A stretch of DNA of 64,000 nt from the NCBI GenBank assembly GCA_017792365.1, contig CP051229.1, forward strand, positions 3,033,725 through 3,097,724, written 5' to 3'. This DNA is from Hyphomonas sp. (GTDB taxonomy: Bacteria > Pseudomonadota > Alphaproteobacteria > Caulobacterales > Hyphomonadaceae). Under the pieces are notes generated by a model, which saw nothing but the letters and a program-made list of their open reading frames with translations, did not search any database and was not told where the DNA came from. A program made the translations under genes and the position numbers. This document shows, piece after piece, positions 28,139-40,270 of the stretch (the first letter of the stretch is position 1; every line of letters begins with the position of its first letter).

Positions 28139-29434
28139 ATGTCTTCGCTGTCCCAGCGTTCCCTGGTCAAGGATCGGGGTAACGGCCGCAACCCCGTCAT
28201 CGCTGCGCTCGATATCGGCTCGTCCAAGGTGACGTGCATGATCTCGCGTCGCGCCGACGCATTTGAGGGCCAGCCGCTGGTCGCAGGGGCGGGCGTGCAG
28301 TCGACGCGTGGGGTGCGGTCCGGGGCGGCCTATGATCTTGAGCAGCTGGAGCGGTCGATCCGTCTGGCGGTCGAGCAGGCCGAGCGGGCGGCCGGGATCC
28401 GCATCGAAGAGGTGGTTGTGGGCGTATCGGGCCCCGACCTGCGCAGCGACGTGGTCAAGGCGCGCCTGCCGCTGGGCGGCCGCGAAATCACCCAGCAACA
28501 CGTGCGGGAGGCCGGCAAGGCCGCGCTGGACAGCTTCGCCAACACCAACCGGCAGGTTTTGCATTCCGCCCTGCTTGGCCACGCGGTCGACCGTACGGCC
28601 GGGGTGCGTGATCCTGTGGGCATGTACGCCGACAGCCTGACGGCGAGCTATCTTGTGGTGTCCGCGCCGGTGGCCGGACTTCGCAACATCCTGCAGTGCG
28701 TGTCGCGCGCGCACCTCAATCCCGTTTCGGTGACGGCTGCGCCTTATGCGGCCGGCCTGGCCTGTCTGGTCGAGGATGAGGCCGAGCAGGGGGCCGTGGT
28801 CATCGATTTCGGCGCCGGCGTCACCAGCGCGGCGGCCTTCAGCGACGGCATTCTGCGCCATATCGAGTGCCTGCCCATGGGCGGGGCCTGGGCGACATCG
28901 GACCTGGCGCAGGGCTGGGGAACCACGTTCGCCGCGGCCGAGCGCATCAAGACCGTTCACGGCGCGGTCGGGTTTACCGACGCCAGCCCGATCGAGGAGG
29001 TCGAGGCGCCGCGCCTGGGATCGGACGGGCGTCTCGAAGCGGCGCACTGTACGCGCTCCGAACTGGCCGAAGTCTTGTGCCCCCGCTACGAGGAAATCTT
29101 CGAACTGATCGATGCGCGCCTGTCCAAGGCGTCCTCGACCGGCCGGCCGTTGCCGAGACGGATCGTACTGACCGGCGGATCGGCCCAGATGACGGGGCTG
29201 GCGGAACTGGCGACGGACGTGTTTCGCGCCCCTGTGCGGATCGCGAAGCCTGCAAATGTGCGTGGTCTTGGCGAGACTTTCAGTTCCCCGGCTTTCGCTG
29301 CGGCAGCCGGCCTGTTAAGATCGGAACTGGTGGGCAAACTGGATACGATGCGGGCTGGCGTCGACCAGGGCAGCAGAGGTTCGGGCCAGGGCGTCCTGCG
29401 TCGTATGGCTGGTTGGCTTCAGGAAAATTTCTGA
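28139..29434 (+). CDS. ftsA: Cell division protein FtsA (actin-like membrane anchor of FtsZ)
   Basis: A 431-residue actin/Hsp70-fold ATPase. The phosphate-1 loop is AALDIGSSKVTCMI, the FtsA-specific 1C subdomain follows, phosphate-2 is VVIDFGAGVTS and the adenosine motif is RIVLTGGSAQMTG. The C-terminal RMAGWLQENF is an amphipathic membrane-targeting helix as expected. FtsA tethers FtsZ filaments to the membrane. The gap to ftsZ is about 100 bases and holds candidate cell-cycle regulatory sites. Confidence 0.95.
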   Translation: MSSLSQRSLVKDRGNGRNPVIAALDIGSSKVTCMISRRADAFEGQPLVAGAGVQSTRGVRSGAAYDLEQLERSIRLAVEQAERAAGIRIEEVVVGVSGPDLRSDVVKARLPLGGREITQQHVREAGKAALDSFANTNRQVLHSALLGHAVDRTAGVRDPVGMYADSLTASYLVVSAPVAGLRNILQCVSRAHLNPVSVTAAPYAAGLACLVEDEAEQGAVVIDFGAGVTSAAAFSDGILRHIECLPMGGAWATSDLAQGWGTTFAAAERIKTVHGAVGFTDASPIEEVEAPRLGSDGRLEAAHCTRSELAEVLCPRYEEIFELIDARLSKASSTGRPLPRRIVLTGGSAQMTGLAELATDVFRAPVRIAKPANVRGLGETFSSPAFAAAAGLLRSELVGKLDTMRAGVDQGSRGSGQGVLRRMAGWLQENF

Positions 29435-29448
29435 GCCGCCACGCGGTC

Positions 29449-29488
29449 TTAAGACGCGCTTAGTCAAACCCGGTGATCTTTGTGATTC
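29449..29488. promoter_or_regulatory. Candidate CtrA half-consensus box and CcrM (GANTC) site upstream of ftsZ
   Basis: TTAA (29449-29452), seven bases, then TTAG (29460-29463) matches the CtrA consensus TTAA-N7-TTAA with one mismatch. A GATTC methylation site follows at 29484-29488. In Caulobacter the ftsZ promoter is controlled by CtrA and GANTC methylation, so similar control here is plausible. One short match could arise by chance. Confidence 0.4.
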
Positions 29489-29535
29489 AGACGGCGCCCG
29501 GCGTGCGCGCCGAGGAAGCGTGTTCGAGGATATCT

Positions 29536-31004
29536 ATGGCGGTTGAGTTGAAACCCCGGATCGTCGTGATCGGTGTGGCGCCGGCGGTAATGCCGTGAAC
29601 AACATGATCGAGGCCGACCTGCAGGGCGTCGAGTTCGTTGTCGCCAATACCGACGCGCAGGCCATCGCGCGCTCGAAGGCCGAGAAGTCGATCCAGCTCG
29701 GCGTTTCCAAGACCGCCGGCATGGGCGCGGGGGCCAATCCGGAAGTCGGCGCTGAAGCCGCCCGCGAGTCCGCCGAAGAGATCAAGCAGCTCCTCAAGGG
29801 CGCACACATGTGCTTCATCGCGGCCGGCATGGGCGGCGGCACCGGCACGGGCGCAGCGCCGATCATCGCCCGCATCGCCCGCGAGCAGAAAGTCCTCACC
29901 GTCGGCGTCGTCACCAAGCCGTTCGACTTTGAAGGCAAGCGGCGGATGTCCGTGGCGGATCGCGGCATCGAGGAATTGCGCGATGAAGTCGACACGCTGA
30001 TCATCATTCCGAACCAGAACCTGTTCCGGATCGCCAGCCGCGAGACCACCTTCGCCGAAGCCTTCCACATGGCTGACCGGGTGCTGTATTCGGGGGTGCG
30101 CGGCATCACCGACCTGATGGTCATGCCGGGCCTGATCAACCTCGACTTTGCCGACGTGAACACCGTGATGGCCGGCATGGGTACGGCCATGATGGGCGAG
30201 GGCGAAGCGGCCGGCGAAGAGCGCGCGCTGAAGGCCGCCCGCGCTGCGATCGCCAATCCGCTGCTCGACGATGTTTCGATGCAGGGCGCCAAGGGCGTCA
30301 TCATCAACATCACCGGCGGCTATGACATGACCCTGTTCGAGGTCGACGAGGCCGCGAACGAGATCCGTCGCGAGGTCGACACCGACGCCAACATCATTCT
30401 CGGCTCGACGTTCGACGAGAACATGGACGGCAAGATCCGCGTCTCGGTCGTGGCGGCTGGCGTGACGCGCCTCGATGTGGCGCAGAAGCAGTCTGGCAAT
30501 GAATTGTTCGACGAGCGGACGGCGCGTTTCCGTTCGGCCGCTGCAGTGCCGGCGGCGGAACCTGAAGCGGTCGAGGCCGAAGCGGACGTCGAGGACGAGG
30601 CTGAGCTCGACGCCGAAATCGTGGAAGCTGAAGTGATCGCGGAAGCGCCCAGAGCGCCAGGCGGTCCTGTGATCCGCACGCGCCCCGTGGAGACCGAGCC
30701 GGACGTGATCGAGCACGAGGCGGCCGAAGACGAACCCTTCGAGGAAGACGACGACCTCATCGAGTTCGAGGCGGAAGACGAGCCGCAGGCCGCAGACGCA
30801 GCTGAAGACGACTTCGAGGCGGCGCCGGCGGCGCCTGCCCCATCCGGCGCGCATTCGTTCAAGAAGCTGTTTGGCTGGGGCAACAAGTCCTCGACCACGG
30901 TGACGACGATCGAACCGCGTGAAGAGCCCCGCGCGGAAGCAGAGGGCGATCTCGACGATGAGCTCGAGATCCCGGCCTTCCTGCGTCGCTCGGCGAACTC
31001 CTGA
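29536..31004 (+). CDS. ftsZ: Cell division GTPase FtsZ, reading frame broken near 29577
   Basis: The tubulin-like GTPase that forms the division ring. ATG 29536 gives [13 protein letters not shown], but the next bases read as APAVMP and a stop. The expected glycine loop [13 protein letters not shown] resumes in another frame, implying about four lost bases around 29576-29580 (one base plus one Gly codon). The rest is intact: [13 protein letters not shown] signature, NxDFADV T7 loop region, and an acidic Ala/Glu-rich linker of about 150 residues. The C-terminal peptide [12 protein letters not shown], which binds FtsA and other partners, is of the alphaproteobacterial type. Treated as one gene because an essential protein could not lack this loop. 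Confidence 0.94.
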
Positions 31005-31082
31005 CGCCACCCGCTCTGCTGCGCCGTATTGCGTGCATGATCGCCTGCGCTTACCAAATCCGCGAAGCGGACCGGGAACGAC

Positions 31083-31970
31083 ATGGCGCGCCAGCGGACC
31101 ATCGAGCACGAGAAGAGCGTTGAGGGCGTTGGCCTTCATTCTGGCGAACGCGTCCGGCTGACACTGAAGCCTGCCGGTGAGGGCGCGGGACTGCGGTTCC
31201 GCCGGGTCGACATTTCCGATCGCGACAATGAGATCCCGGCGCACGCGCTGTGCGTGTCGACGACCCAGCTAGGCACCAACCTGACAAACGCTGCGGGCGT
31301 TTCCATCGCAACCGTCGAGCACCTGCTGGCGGCGTGCGCGGGCATGGGCCTCGACAACTCCGTCATTGAAGTCGACGGCCCCGAAGTGCCGATCCTCAAC
31401 GGCTCATCGCTGCCGTTCTGTCAGATGATCGACGCCGCGAAGTTAGTCGAACAGTCTTCGCTGCGACGCCTGTTGAAGATCCTAAAACCGGTCGAGATCG
31501 TCGATGGTCCCAAGCGTGTGCGCCTGATCCCGGGTGAGGGGTTCAAGGTGCAGGTGAAGATCGATTTTTCGACCCGCGTAATCGGGAAGCAGGACATCGA
31601 AGTCGACATGACAGACGGCGCCTTCCTGCGGGAGATTGCGTACGCCCGTACGTTCGGCTTCAGCCATGAAGTCGAGAAGCTGCGCTCGATGGGGCTGGTG
31701 CGGGGCGGTTCGCTCGACAATGCAATTGTCATCGATGGCGACGACGTCCTCAATCCCGACGGGCTGCAGACACCGGACGAATTTGTCCGCCACAAGCTGC
31801 TGGATGTGATCGGCGATCTTTGTCTCGCCGGCGGACCGATCGAGGGGCGCTATGAAGGCGACCAGCCCGGGCATGCGCTGAACAACCGCCTCCTGCGCGC
31901 TGTGTTTGCCGATCCGGAAACCCACGAATGGGTTGAAGACGAGGACGAGGCGCTGAGCGCGCCTGCCTAG
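31083..31970 (+). CDS. lpxC: UDP-3-O-acyl-N-acetylglucosamine deacetylase LpxC
   Basis: A 295-residue zinc enzyme catalysing the committed step of lipid A synthesis. Zinc ligands are visible in VEHLLAAC (first His) and HKLLDVIGDLCLAGG (second His and Asp). The catalytic His lies in GDQPGHALNN. Two repeated alpha/beta domains of normal length are seen. The stop of ftsZ is 78 bases upstream, consistent with the ftsZ-lpxC arrangement in Proteobacteria. Confidence 0.96.
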   Translation: MARQRTIEHEKSVEGVGLHSGERVRLTLKPAGEGAGLRFRRVDISDRDNEIPAHALCVSTTQLGTNLTNAAGVSIATVEHLLAACAGMGLDNSVIEVDGPEVPILNGSSLPFCQMIDAAKLVEQSSLRRLLKILKPVEIVDGPKRVRLIPGEGFKVQVKIDFSTRVIGKQDIEVDMTDGAFLREIAYARTFGFSHEVEKLRSMGLVRGGSLDNAIVIDGDDVLNPDGLQTPDEFVRHKLLDVIGDLCLAGGPIEGRYEGDQPGHALNNRLLRAVFADPETHEWVEDEDEALSAPA

Positions 31971-32043
31971 CGCGCTGAATTCTCCTTGATTTCGCCAATG
32001 TGCGCGTATCAGCTGCATCCGGGGAGAAACGGACGGTTCCACG

Positions 32044-33039
32044 ATGCGCGCACACTTCACGATGATTGCAGCGCTGGCGACGACGCTGGCGGCCTGCGGA
32101 CAGGGCGGGGACGGCTATTCCTCGGCTGAGTATTCGGGCGATGCGGCGATGCCGGCCGCTGTCGTCGAGCGAGACGTTGCAGCCTACGATATGGCGCCGC
32201 CGCCACCACCGCCTCCGCCGCCTGTGCAGTATGTCGAGGAGCAATCGCAGGGGCAGTCCGGGCCGCAGCAGGGCGGCGCGCCGGACGCCAATGCCGGAGC
32301 GGAACGCCAGATCGCCTACACCTATTCCTATGGCTTCAGGGTGCCGACGGACAATCTTGAAGGCATGCAAAACGCCCACAAGGCTGCCTGCGAAGCGGCG
32401 GGCTCGGGCACGTGTTACGTCGAGCAGAGCAATATCAGCGGTCTCGGCGAGGACTATGCGAGCGGCTTCATGCGCATCCGCGCATCGACGGCCTGGATCG
32501 AGAACTTCCGGGCGTCGATCCCCGAGAACCTCGCGCCGTTCGACGCGACGCTGGATTCGTCGGAGTCGACGGCGGAAGACCTGACGACGCAGATCATCGA
32601 TACGACCTCCATGCTGGAATCGCGCAAGACACTGCGCGACCGGCTGCAGCGGTTGCTGGCGGACCGTCCGGGTGAGCTGGCTGACCTGCTGGAAATCGAG
32701 CGCGAGCTGGCGCGCGTGCAGCAACAGATCGATTCAACCGAATCCATCCTGGCGGCCATGAAGCTGCGCGTTTCGATGTCGGTCCTGACGCTGAGCTACC
32801 AGGCGCGCTACTCGGCGGCGTCGGAATCGATCTGGCGGCCGCTTGGCGACGCCTTCGAGGATTTCCTCGGCAATGTCGTCGGCTCGTTCGCGGCGCTGGT
32901 GAACCTCGTTTCCGGCTTGCTGGTCTGGGTGCTGCTGATCGGCCTGGTCGCGTGGGCGGTGCTGTGGCGGCTGGGGCGGAAAAAACGCGCCGCTCGGACC
33001 TCCGCGACGGCGAATCCGGGACCAGGCGCCAGTTCTTGA
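32044..33039 (+). CDS. DUF4349 lipoprotein
   Basis: A 331-residue lipoprotein (lipobox LAAC, Cys18) with a Pro-rich linker (nine consecutive Pro at about residues 51-59). A DUF4349 domain follows: RQIAYTYSYGFRVPTDNLEGM to the long helices SRKTLRDRLQRLLADRPGE and LLEIERELARVQQQID, which form a coiled-coil hairpin. Then SMSVLTLSYQ, a C-terminal membrane helix (about residues 285-310) and a basic tail. DUF4349 proteins are envelope proteins of unknown function. It lies between lpxC and bamD on the same strand. Confidence 0.87.
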   Translation: MRAHFTMIAALATTLAACGQGGDGYSSAEYSGDAAMPAAVVERDVAAYDMAPPPPPPPPPVQYVEEQSQGQSGPQQGGAPDANAGAERQIAYTYSYGFRVPTDNLEGMQNAHKAACEAAGSGTCYVEQSNISGLGEDYASGFMRIRASTAWIENFRASIPENLAPFDATLDSSESTAEDLTTQIIDTTSMLESRKTLRDRLQRLLADRPGELADLLEIERELARVQQQIDSTESILAAMKLRVSMSVLTLSYQARYSAASESIWRPLGDAFEDFLGNVVGSFAALVNLVSGLLVWVLLIGLVAWAVLWRLGRKKRAARTSATANPGPGASS

Positions 33040-33122
33040 GGCAAATAGCGCTGTCTCGCGCCTTGGACGATGGCTCCACCATGGTCTAGAAGGGCCGCAG
33101 ACATGTCCTGGAGACGACCTGA

Positions 33123-33947
33123 ATGCCGATGAAACCTGCCTGGAAAGCCGGTCTTGCATCCTGTGCGGCCCTGATCGCCGTGTCGGCTTGCGCCTCCAAT
33201 TCCCGCTCCGAGCAGCTGGCCTATGTCGAGCAGCCTGTGGAAACCATCTACAACGCCGCGATGGAGAGCCTCGACCGGCGGATCTATCCGCTGGCGGCCG
33301 CCCAGTTCGACGAAGTTCAGCGGCAGCACCCCTATTCGATCTGGGCCCAGCGCGCCTTGTTGATGGCGGCCTATGCCCGCTATCAGGCGCGCGACTACGA
33401 TGAGGCGATCGCCAGCGCGCAGGAATACATCACGCTGCATCCGGGCGGCGATGGCGCCCCTTACGCCTACTACCTGATCGCCGCCTGCCATTTCGACCAG
33501 ATCATCGACGTTGGCCGCGAACAGGCGCGTTCGGAACTGGCGCTGGCGGCGCTGAACGAAGTGACGGCGCGCTTCCCCGAGAGCGAGTACGCGCGTGACG
33601 CTGAGCTCAAGTCGGACATGGTTCGCGACCAGCTGGCCGGCAAGGAGATGGAAGTCGGCCGTTATTACCTGCGTCGCGACGAGCACCTGGCTGCGATCAA
33701 CCGCTTCAAGCGCGTCATTGACGAATACGACACGACCTCGCACACGCCTGAAGCGCTGCATCGTCTCGTCGAGGCCTATCTGTCGATCGGTCTGACAGGG
33801 CAGGCGCAGGCCGCCGCCTCGGTGCTGGGCTACAACTATCCCGGCACCAACTGGTACGTGGACACCTACAACCTGATGACGGGCGCCGGCATTGAGCTTC
33901 CGGACGAGCCAGAGCAGGATGAAGGCTGGTTCTCGCGCTTCTTCTGA
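33123..33947 (+). CDS. bamD: Outer membrane protein assembly factor BamD
   Basis: A 274-residue lipoprotein (lipobox VSAC) made of five TPR-like helical repeats. YNAAMESLDRRIYPLAAAQFDEVQRQHPYSIWAQRA and YRDAEL/VRDQLAGKEMEVGRYYLRR are BamD signatures. It is the essential helical partner of BamA in inserting beta-barrel proteins into the outer membrane. Location just upstream of recN is conserved in Alphaproteobacteria. A strong terminator-like hairpin follows. Confidence 0.95.
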   Translation: MPMKPAWKAGLASCAALIAVSACASNSRSEQLAYVEQPVETIYNAAMESLDRRIYPLAAAQFDEVQRQHPYSIWAQRALLMAAYARYQARDYDEAIASAQEYITLHPGGDGAPYAYYLIAACHFDQIIDVGREQARSELALAALNEVTARFPESEYARDAELKSDMVRDQLAGKEMEVGRYYLRRDEHLAAINRFKRVIDEYDTTSHTPEALHRLVEAYLSIGLTGQAQAAASVLGYNYPGTNWYVDTYNLMTGAGIELPDEPEQDEGWFSRFF

Positions 33948-33975
33948 TCGGGCCAGAACGATCAGGCAGAAATGA

Positions 33976-34004
33976 AAACGCCCTCGTCATCGACGAGGGC
34001 GTTT
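33976..34004. terminator. Bidirectional intrinsic terminator after bamD
   Basis: AAACGCCCTCGTC (33976-33988) pairs perfectly with GACGAGGGCGTTT (33992-34004) around a three-base loop. It sits between bamD (+) and the peroxiredoxin gene (-), with A/T-rich ends on both sides. Confidence 0.88.
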
Positions 34005-34029
34005 GACGTTTGAGTAGGCCGTTCTGGCG

Positions 34030-34611
34030 CTAGTGGCCGGCGTGAGCGTTGGACTTCAGCGCCTGCACGGCTTCGAGCGTCTTGGCGACGTGCTCGTTCG
34101 GCGCCATGGCCGTGAACGACAGGGCGATCGTCTTGTCCGAGGCGATCACGTACGAGGTGCGGTCAGACAGTTCCGCGCGGGCTGGCAGCACGACGTCATA
34201 GGCCGCGATCGTTTCCTGCGAGACAGCTGCGATCGGGAACTTGTCGCGGCAGTGTTCGGCGGAGAATTCGGCGAGGCGCTCGAGGCTCTCTTCAGCGCTG
34301 GCCATCGATCCGTCGGCCAGGCGCGCGCCGCCTGTGACGCCGATCAGCGTCGCGCCTGCAGCTTCGAATTCCTCAGCGGCGTCTGCGAACATCTTGGTTT
34401 CGATGGTGCAGCCCTCGGTGAAGGCGGCCGGGAAGAAGAAGGCGACCACCGGCCCCTTGGCCAGGGCGTCGTCGAGGTTGAAGGTGAATTTCTCACCGCC
34501 CTTCATGCCGGTGGCGGTCATGTCAGGGGCTTCCGCGCCTTTTTCCAGAGCGGCGAATGCGGGAGCTGCAAGAAGTGCAGCGGCGGCTGCGGCGGCGATC
34601 AGACGTTTCAT
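34030..34611 (-). CDS. Exported peroxiredoxin (AhpC/TSA superfamily)
   Basis: A 193-residue protein with an Ala-rich signal peptide ending near APAFA (about residue 20), followed by a peroxiredoxin fold. The peroxidatic motif PAAFTEGCTIETK has the family Thr and Cys. A second Cys occurs in AEHCRDKF, which might resolve the disulfide. It would reduce peroxides in the periplasm. The start at 34611 has a GAGAGGATC ribosome site; the longer frame to 34782 includes non-homologous sequence. It is divergent from recN. Confidence 0.87.
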   Translation of the reverse strand: MKRLIAAAAAAALLAAPAFAALEKGAEAPDMTATGMKGGEKFTFNLDDALAKGPVVAFFFPAAFTEGCTIETKMFADAAEEFEAAGATLIGVTGGARLADGSMASAEESLERLAEFSAEHCRDKFPIAAVSQETIAAYDVVLPARAELSDRTSYVIASDKTIALSFTAMAPNEHVAKTLEAVQALKSNAHAGH

Positions 34612-34782
34612 GTGATCCTCTCCTGGAGTCAGAATTGTCGCCCCCGTGCTATCGCCCGCAACCCGGTGCGCGTCACGCGGAAAACGCATCACGATCATGT
34701 TTCTTCCCTCTGAAAATGGAACGGCGCATGGCCGAAAGAAATAGATGTTCCGTTTTTGTTCCGGTCGTGATAAACGCGGCAA

Positions 34783-36482
34783 ATGCTGATCGGTCTGTCC
34801 ATCCGCGACTTCCTGCTGATCCCCCGGCTCGATCTTGAGCCCGGGCAGGGGTTCACCGCGCTGACCGGCGAGACCGGGGCGGGGAAGTCGATCCTGCTGA
34901 GCGCACTGGCGTTCGCGCTGGGCGAGCGGGCGCCGCGCAACTGCATGCGCGCTGGGGCGAGCGCTGCGAGCGTGACAGCGACTTTCGAGGTTTCAGGCGA
35001 TCACCCGGCGCGAAAGTGGCTGACGGCGCGCGGGGTCGAGGCCCCAGAAGGCGAGCCGTTGCTGTTCCGCCGGACGATCCGCAAGGGCGGCGCAGCGCGG
35101 GCCTTCATCAACGATCAGGCGGTCGGCGCGGCGTTGATGGCGGAAGCGGGCGCCATGCTGATCGAGATTCACAGCCAGCACGAGGGACACGGGCTGTTGA
35201 ACGTGGGTCGTCACCGGGCGCTGCTGGATGGCGCCGCGGGCAGTGCGCCGGAACTTGCCGCGTGCGGCGATGCCTGGCGCAAATGGTCAGGCGCGCGGGA
35301 CCGGCGGATCGAGATCGAGGCGCGGCTGGAGAAAGCCGCCGCCGAGCGAACCTACCTTGAGCATATTTTGGAGGAGCTGGATGAGCTTGGGCCGGAAGCC
35401 GGCGAGGCGGATCGTCTGGCGCTCGATCGCGCCAGCCTGCAGGCCAGCGAACGTGTGGCCGACGCGATCGGCGACGCAGACGGGGCGCTGACGCGAGCAA
35501 ATGTGGAGGGCGCGATCGCAACCGCCACACGGGTGCTCTCAAGGGCCCAGTCGCTGCCGGGCATGCGCGTCGGCGATCAGGAAACCGATCTCGCACGCAA
35601 GGTCAGCGCGGCGATGGCGGCGCTCGACCGGGCGATGATCGAGGCGGGCGAGGCGCGATCTGCGCTGCATGCGGCGGCGGCAGGCTGCGAATATTCGCCC
35701 GCGGCGCTGGAAGCCTCCGAGGCGCGCCTGTTCGCCCTGCGGGCGGCGGCGCGCAAGCATGGTGTGGATGTCGATCAACTCGCGGGGCTGAGAGATGCCT
35801 TTCGCGAGCAGCTCAACGAGATCGAGACGGCGGATGATCGTCTCGCGGTTGCGCGTGCGGAAGAGGCCGACGCCCGCAGCCTCTATCTGGATGCGGCGCG
35901 GCGGCTGACTGCGCGGCGCAAGGCCGGCGCGAGAAAACTCGAACGGGCGGTGGCGAAGGAACTCGCACCCCTGAAGTTAGCAAGACAAAGTTCCGCGTCG
36001 CCGTCAGCGAACAGGATGAAGCTTACGCGGGACCTTCGGGCCTCAACGAGATCGCATTCGAGATCGCCACGAACGGCGCGAAGGCGTTTGGCCCGCTGAC
36101 CCAGATTGCATCGGGCGGGGAGATGGCGCGGCTGTCTCTGGCGATCAGCGTGTGTCTGGCGCGGGCCTCATCATGTGAGACGCTCGTGTTCGACGAAGCC
36201 GATGTCGGCGTTGGCGGCGCCGTGGCTGCGGCGGTGGGGGAGCGGCTGTCGCGGCTGGGGCAGGATCGTCAGGTGCTGGCGATCACGCACTCGCCGCAGG
36301 TGGCAGCCGCGGCGGCGCGGCAGGTGCGCGTCGCCAAGTCTGAATCGCGCGGCAAGGTGCGAACATCCGTTGACGTGCTGGCGCCAAAGGCCCGGCAGGA
36401 GGAGATCGCGCGCATGCTGGCGGGCGCTGAAGTCACACGGGAAGCGCGCGCTGCGGCCGGACGACTGCTGGCGGGCGCGTAA
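34783..36482 (+). CDS. recN: DNA repair ATPase RecN, frame broken near 35980
   Basis: An SMC-like protein for double-strand-break repair. The first frame begins MLIGLSIRDFLLIPRLDLEPG with the Walker A loop GETGAGKSI, then coiled coils. After LAPLKL the frame turns to nonsense; adding one G at about 35980 gives GKTKFRVAV and continues to QIASGGEMARLSLAI (ABC signature), VFDEADVGVGG (Walker B) and ITHSPQVAA. The two halves cannot be separate genes because Walker A and B must join. Combined length of about 566 residues is normal for RecN. Position between bamD and ligA is conserved. Confidence 0.92.
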
Positions 36483-38858
<2,376 letters not shown>

Positions 38859-38887
38859 GCCGGCCTTTGCAGACCGGCTGAGACCGG

Positions 38888-39376
38888 CTACTTGCGGCGG
38901 AAGGCGTCCAGCGAGACAACGGTGGCCTGTTCGCCGTCGCCTGTGCGTTTGACCGGCGCTTCGGCGGGCTCCGGCGTTTCGGTGAAGATGTCTTCATCGC
39001 CATCGGCGTCTTCAAACTGCAGGCCGAAGCCGACCGAGGGGTCGTAGAAGCGCGTGACCGAAGCGAACGGGATGCGCAGGTGCTGCGGCACGCCCGAGAA
39101 CTTCAGGATGATTTCGAAGCGATCGTCAAAGACTTCCAGGTCCCAGTACTGGTGCTGGATGACGATCGTCATCTCGTCGGTGAACTTGTCTTTCAGATAG
39201 TCGGCGATCTGCACGCCGGGCGCGTGGGTGCGGAACGTGATGTAGAAATGGTGCTCGCCGGGGAGCGCGCCCATTCCGACAACTTTCTGCAACGCTGTGC
39301 GAAACACCTGCTTCATCGCCGACTGGGTCAGCGCCTGATAGCCGATCTCGTCTTTGGCTGGTCCCTTCCGGTCCAA
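38888..39376 (-). CDS. sspB: ClpXP adaptor SspB (alphaproteobacterial type)
   Basis: A 162-residue adaptor that delivers ssrA-tagged proteins to ClpXP. The core LPGEHHFYITFRTHAPGVQIADYLKDKF, then QHQYWDLEVFDDRFEIILKFSGVPQHLRIPF and DPSVGFGLQFE, matches Caulobacter SspB-alpha. The tail is charged and disordered, ending in a basic VVSLDAFRRK that probably docks on ClpX. I chose TTG at 39376 as start because AGGAGGG lies directly upstream; the longer frame (to 39478) adds an Arg/Thr-rich stretch not typical of the family. The tmRNA gene that makes the tag lies 3 kb away. Confidence 0.9.
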   Translation of the reverse strand: MDRKGPAKDEIGYQALTQSAMKQVFRTALQKVVGMGALPGEHHFYITFRTHAPGVQIADYLKDKFTDEMTIVIQHQYWDLEVFDDRFEIILKFSGVPQHLRIPFASVTRFYDPSVGFGLQFEDADGDEDIFTETPEPAEAPVKRTGDGEQATVVSLDAFRRK

Positions 39377-39750
39377 CTTGCCCTCCTGTGCCCGAGCTGA
39401 AGACCTAGTCTTCGCAACGGTCGCGGTAAACGTCGTTCTAGCTCGGGGCGAGTCGATTCGCACCACCAAAAGCGGCACGCGTCAAAATCTATCCGTTGCG
39501 CGAAGTACAACAAGAAACGTTGGCCGCAGCGCGAAAAAATCAAGGCGTGTGCTGGGCAATCGAGCGCCTCTGCGCATCACTGTTTCAGTAACCGGGCCTT
39601 GCCGGCTCGATCTGCCCATGACGCGTGAGAGGTTTTCCACAACTTGCTTGCGGTGAATCGCGGACGCGCCAGGACCGGCCGCACGCGACGATCCAGTTCG
39701 GCTCGTCGCCTCGAAGGGGGGGACGAGCGGTGGAGTCGAAGGTCGCCCGC
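39377..39750. other. Intergenic region upstream of sspB and downstream of osmC
   Basis: These 374 bases hold no convincing gene or structured RNA. The part at 39480-39545 is somewhat A/T-rich and may contain the sspB promoter, which I cannot pin down. A single TTTTCCACA (39633-39641) matches the DnaA-box consensus but stands alone. Confidence 0.5.
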
Positions 39751-40188
39751 CTAGCCCGCCAGCCTGGCGTCCAGCGTGATCTCCACGCCGGCCAGGGCTT
39801 TTGAGACCGGGCAGCCTTCCTTGGCCTTGTTGGCCTGTTCCATGAACGTGGCTTTGTCCATGCCCGGCACATCGCCGTGGAGGGTGAGGGCGCTCTTCGT
39901 GATCTTCATGGCGCCGTCGACGCGGTCGACGGTGACTTCGGCGTCGACCTTGAGTTCCTTTGCGGGGTGACCGGCTTCGGCGAGGAAGTGCGAGAGCTGC
40001 ATGGCGAAGCAGCCGGCGTGGGCGGCGGCGATCAGCTCTTCCGGGTTGGTGCCGGCCTTGCCGCTTTCATCCTCGAAGCGCGTCTTGAAGGAATACGGTT
40101 GGTTGTCGAATGCGCCACTCTGCATCGACAGGGCGCCGGTTCCGTCCTTTAGCGCGCCTGACCATTTCGCCTGGGCTGTGCGTTTCAT
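39751..40188 (-). CDS. OsmC-family peroxiredoxin
   Basis: A 145-residue OsmC/Ohr-type thiol peroxidase that reduces organic hydroperoxides in the cytoplasm. The two redox cysteines are in HAGCFAMQLSHF and EGCPVSKALAGVEI, and the KVDAEVTVDRVDGAMKITKSALTLHG strands match the family. Within the group, GTNPEELIAAAHAGCFAM favours the OsmC subtype over Ohr. It probably forms its own transcript, with the start codon ATG at 40188. Confidence 0.92.
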   Translation of the reverse strand: MKRTAQAKWSGALKDGTGALSMQSGAFDNQPYSFKTRFEDESGKAGTNPEELIAAAHAGCFAMQLSHFLAEAGHPAKELKVDAEVTVDRVDGAMKITKSALTLHGDVPGMDKATFMEQANKAKEGCPVSKALAGVEITLDARLAG

Positions 40189-40270
40189 GTCTCGTCCTCC
40201 TGTGATCTGCGCCTGAGTTGGGGATCAACGCACAGGATGCAATCGAGGTCACGAAAAGTTCGCGGGCGCC

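Noticed and set aside
39400..39500. tRNA-like stretch (GATTCGCACCACCA)
   Set aside because: No acceptor, D or anticodon arms can be formed around it.
39633..39641. Single DnaA-box match TTTTCCACA, possible origin
   Set aside because: A lone 9-mer without clustering or an A/T-rich unwinding region is expected by chance.
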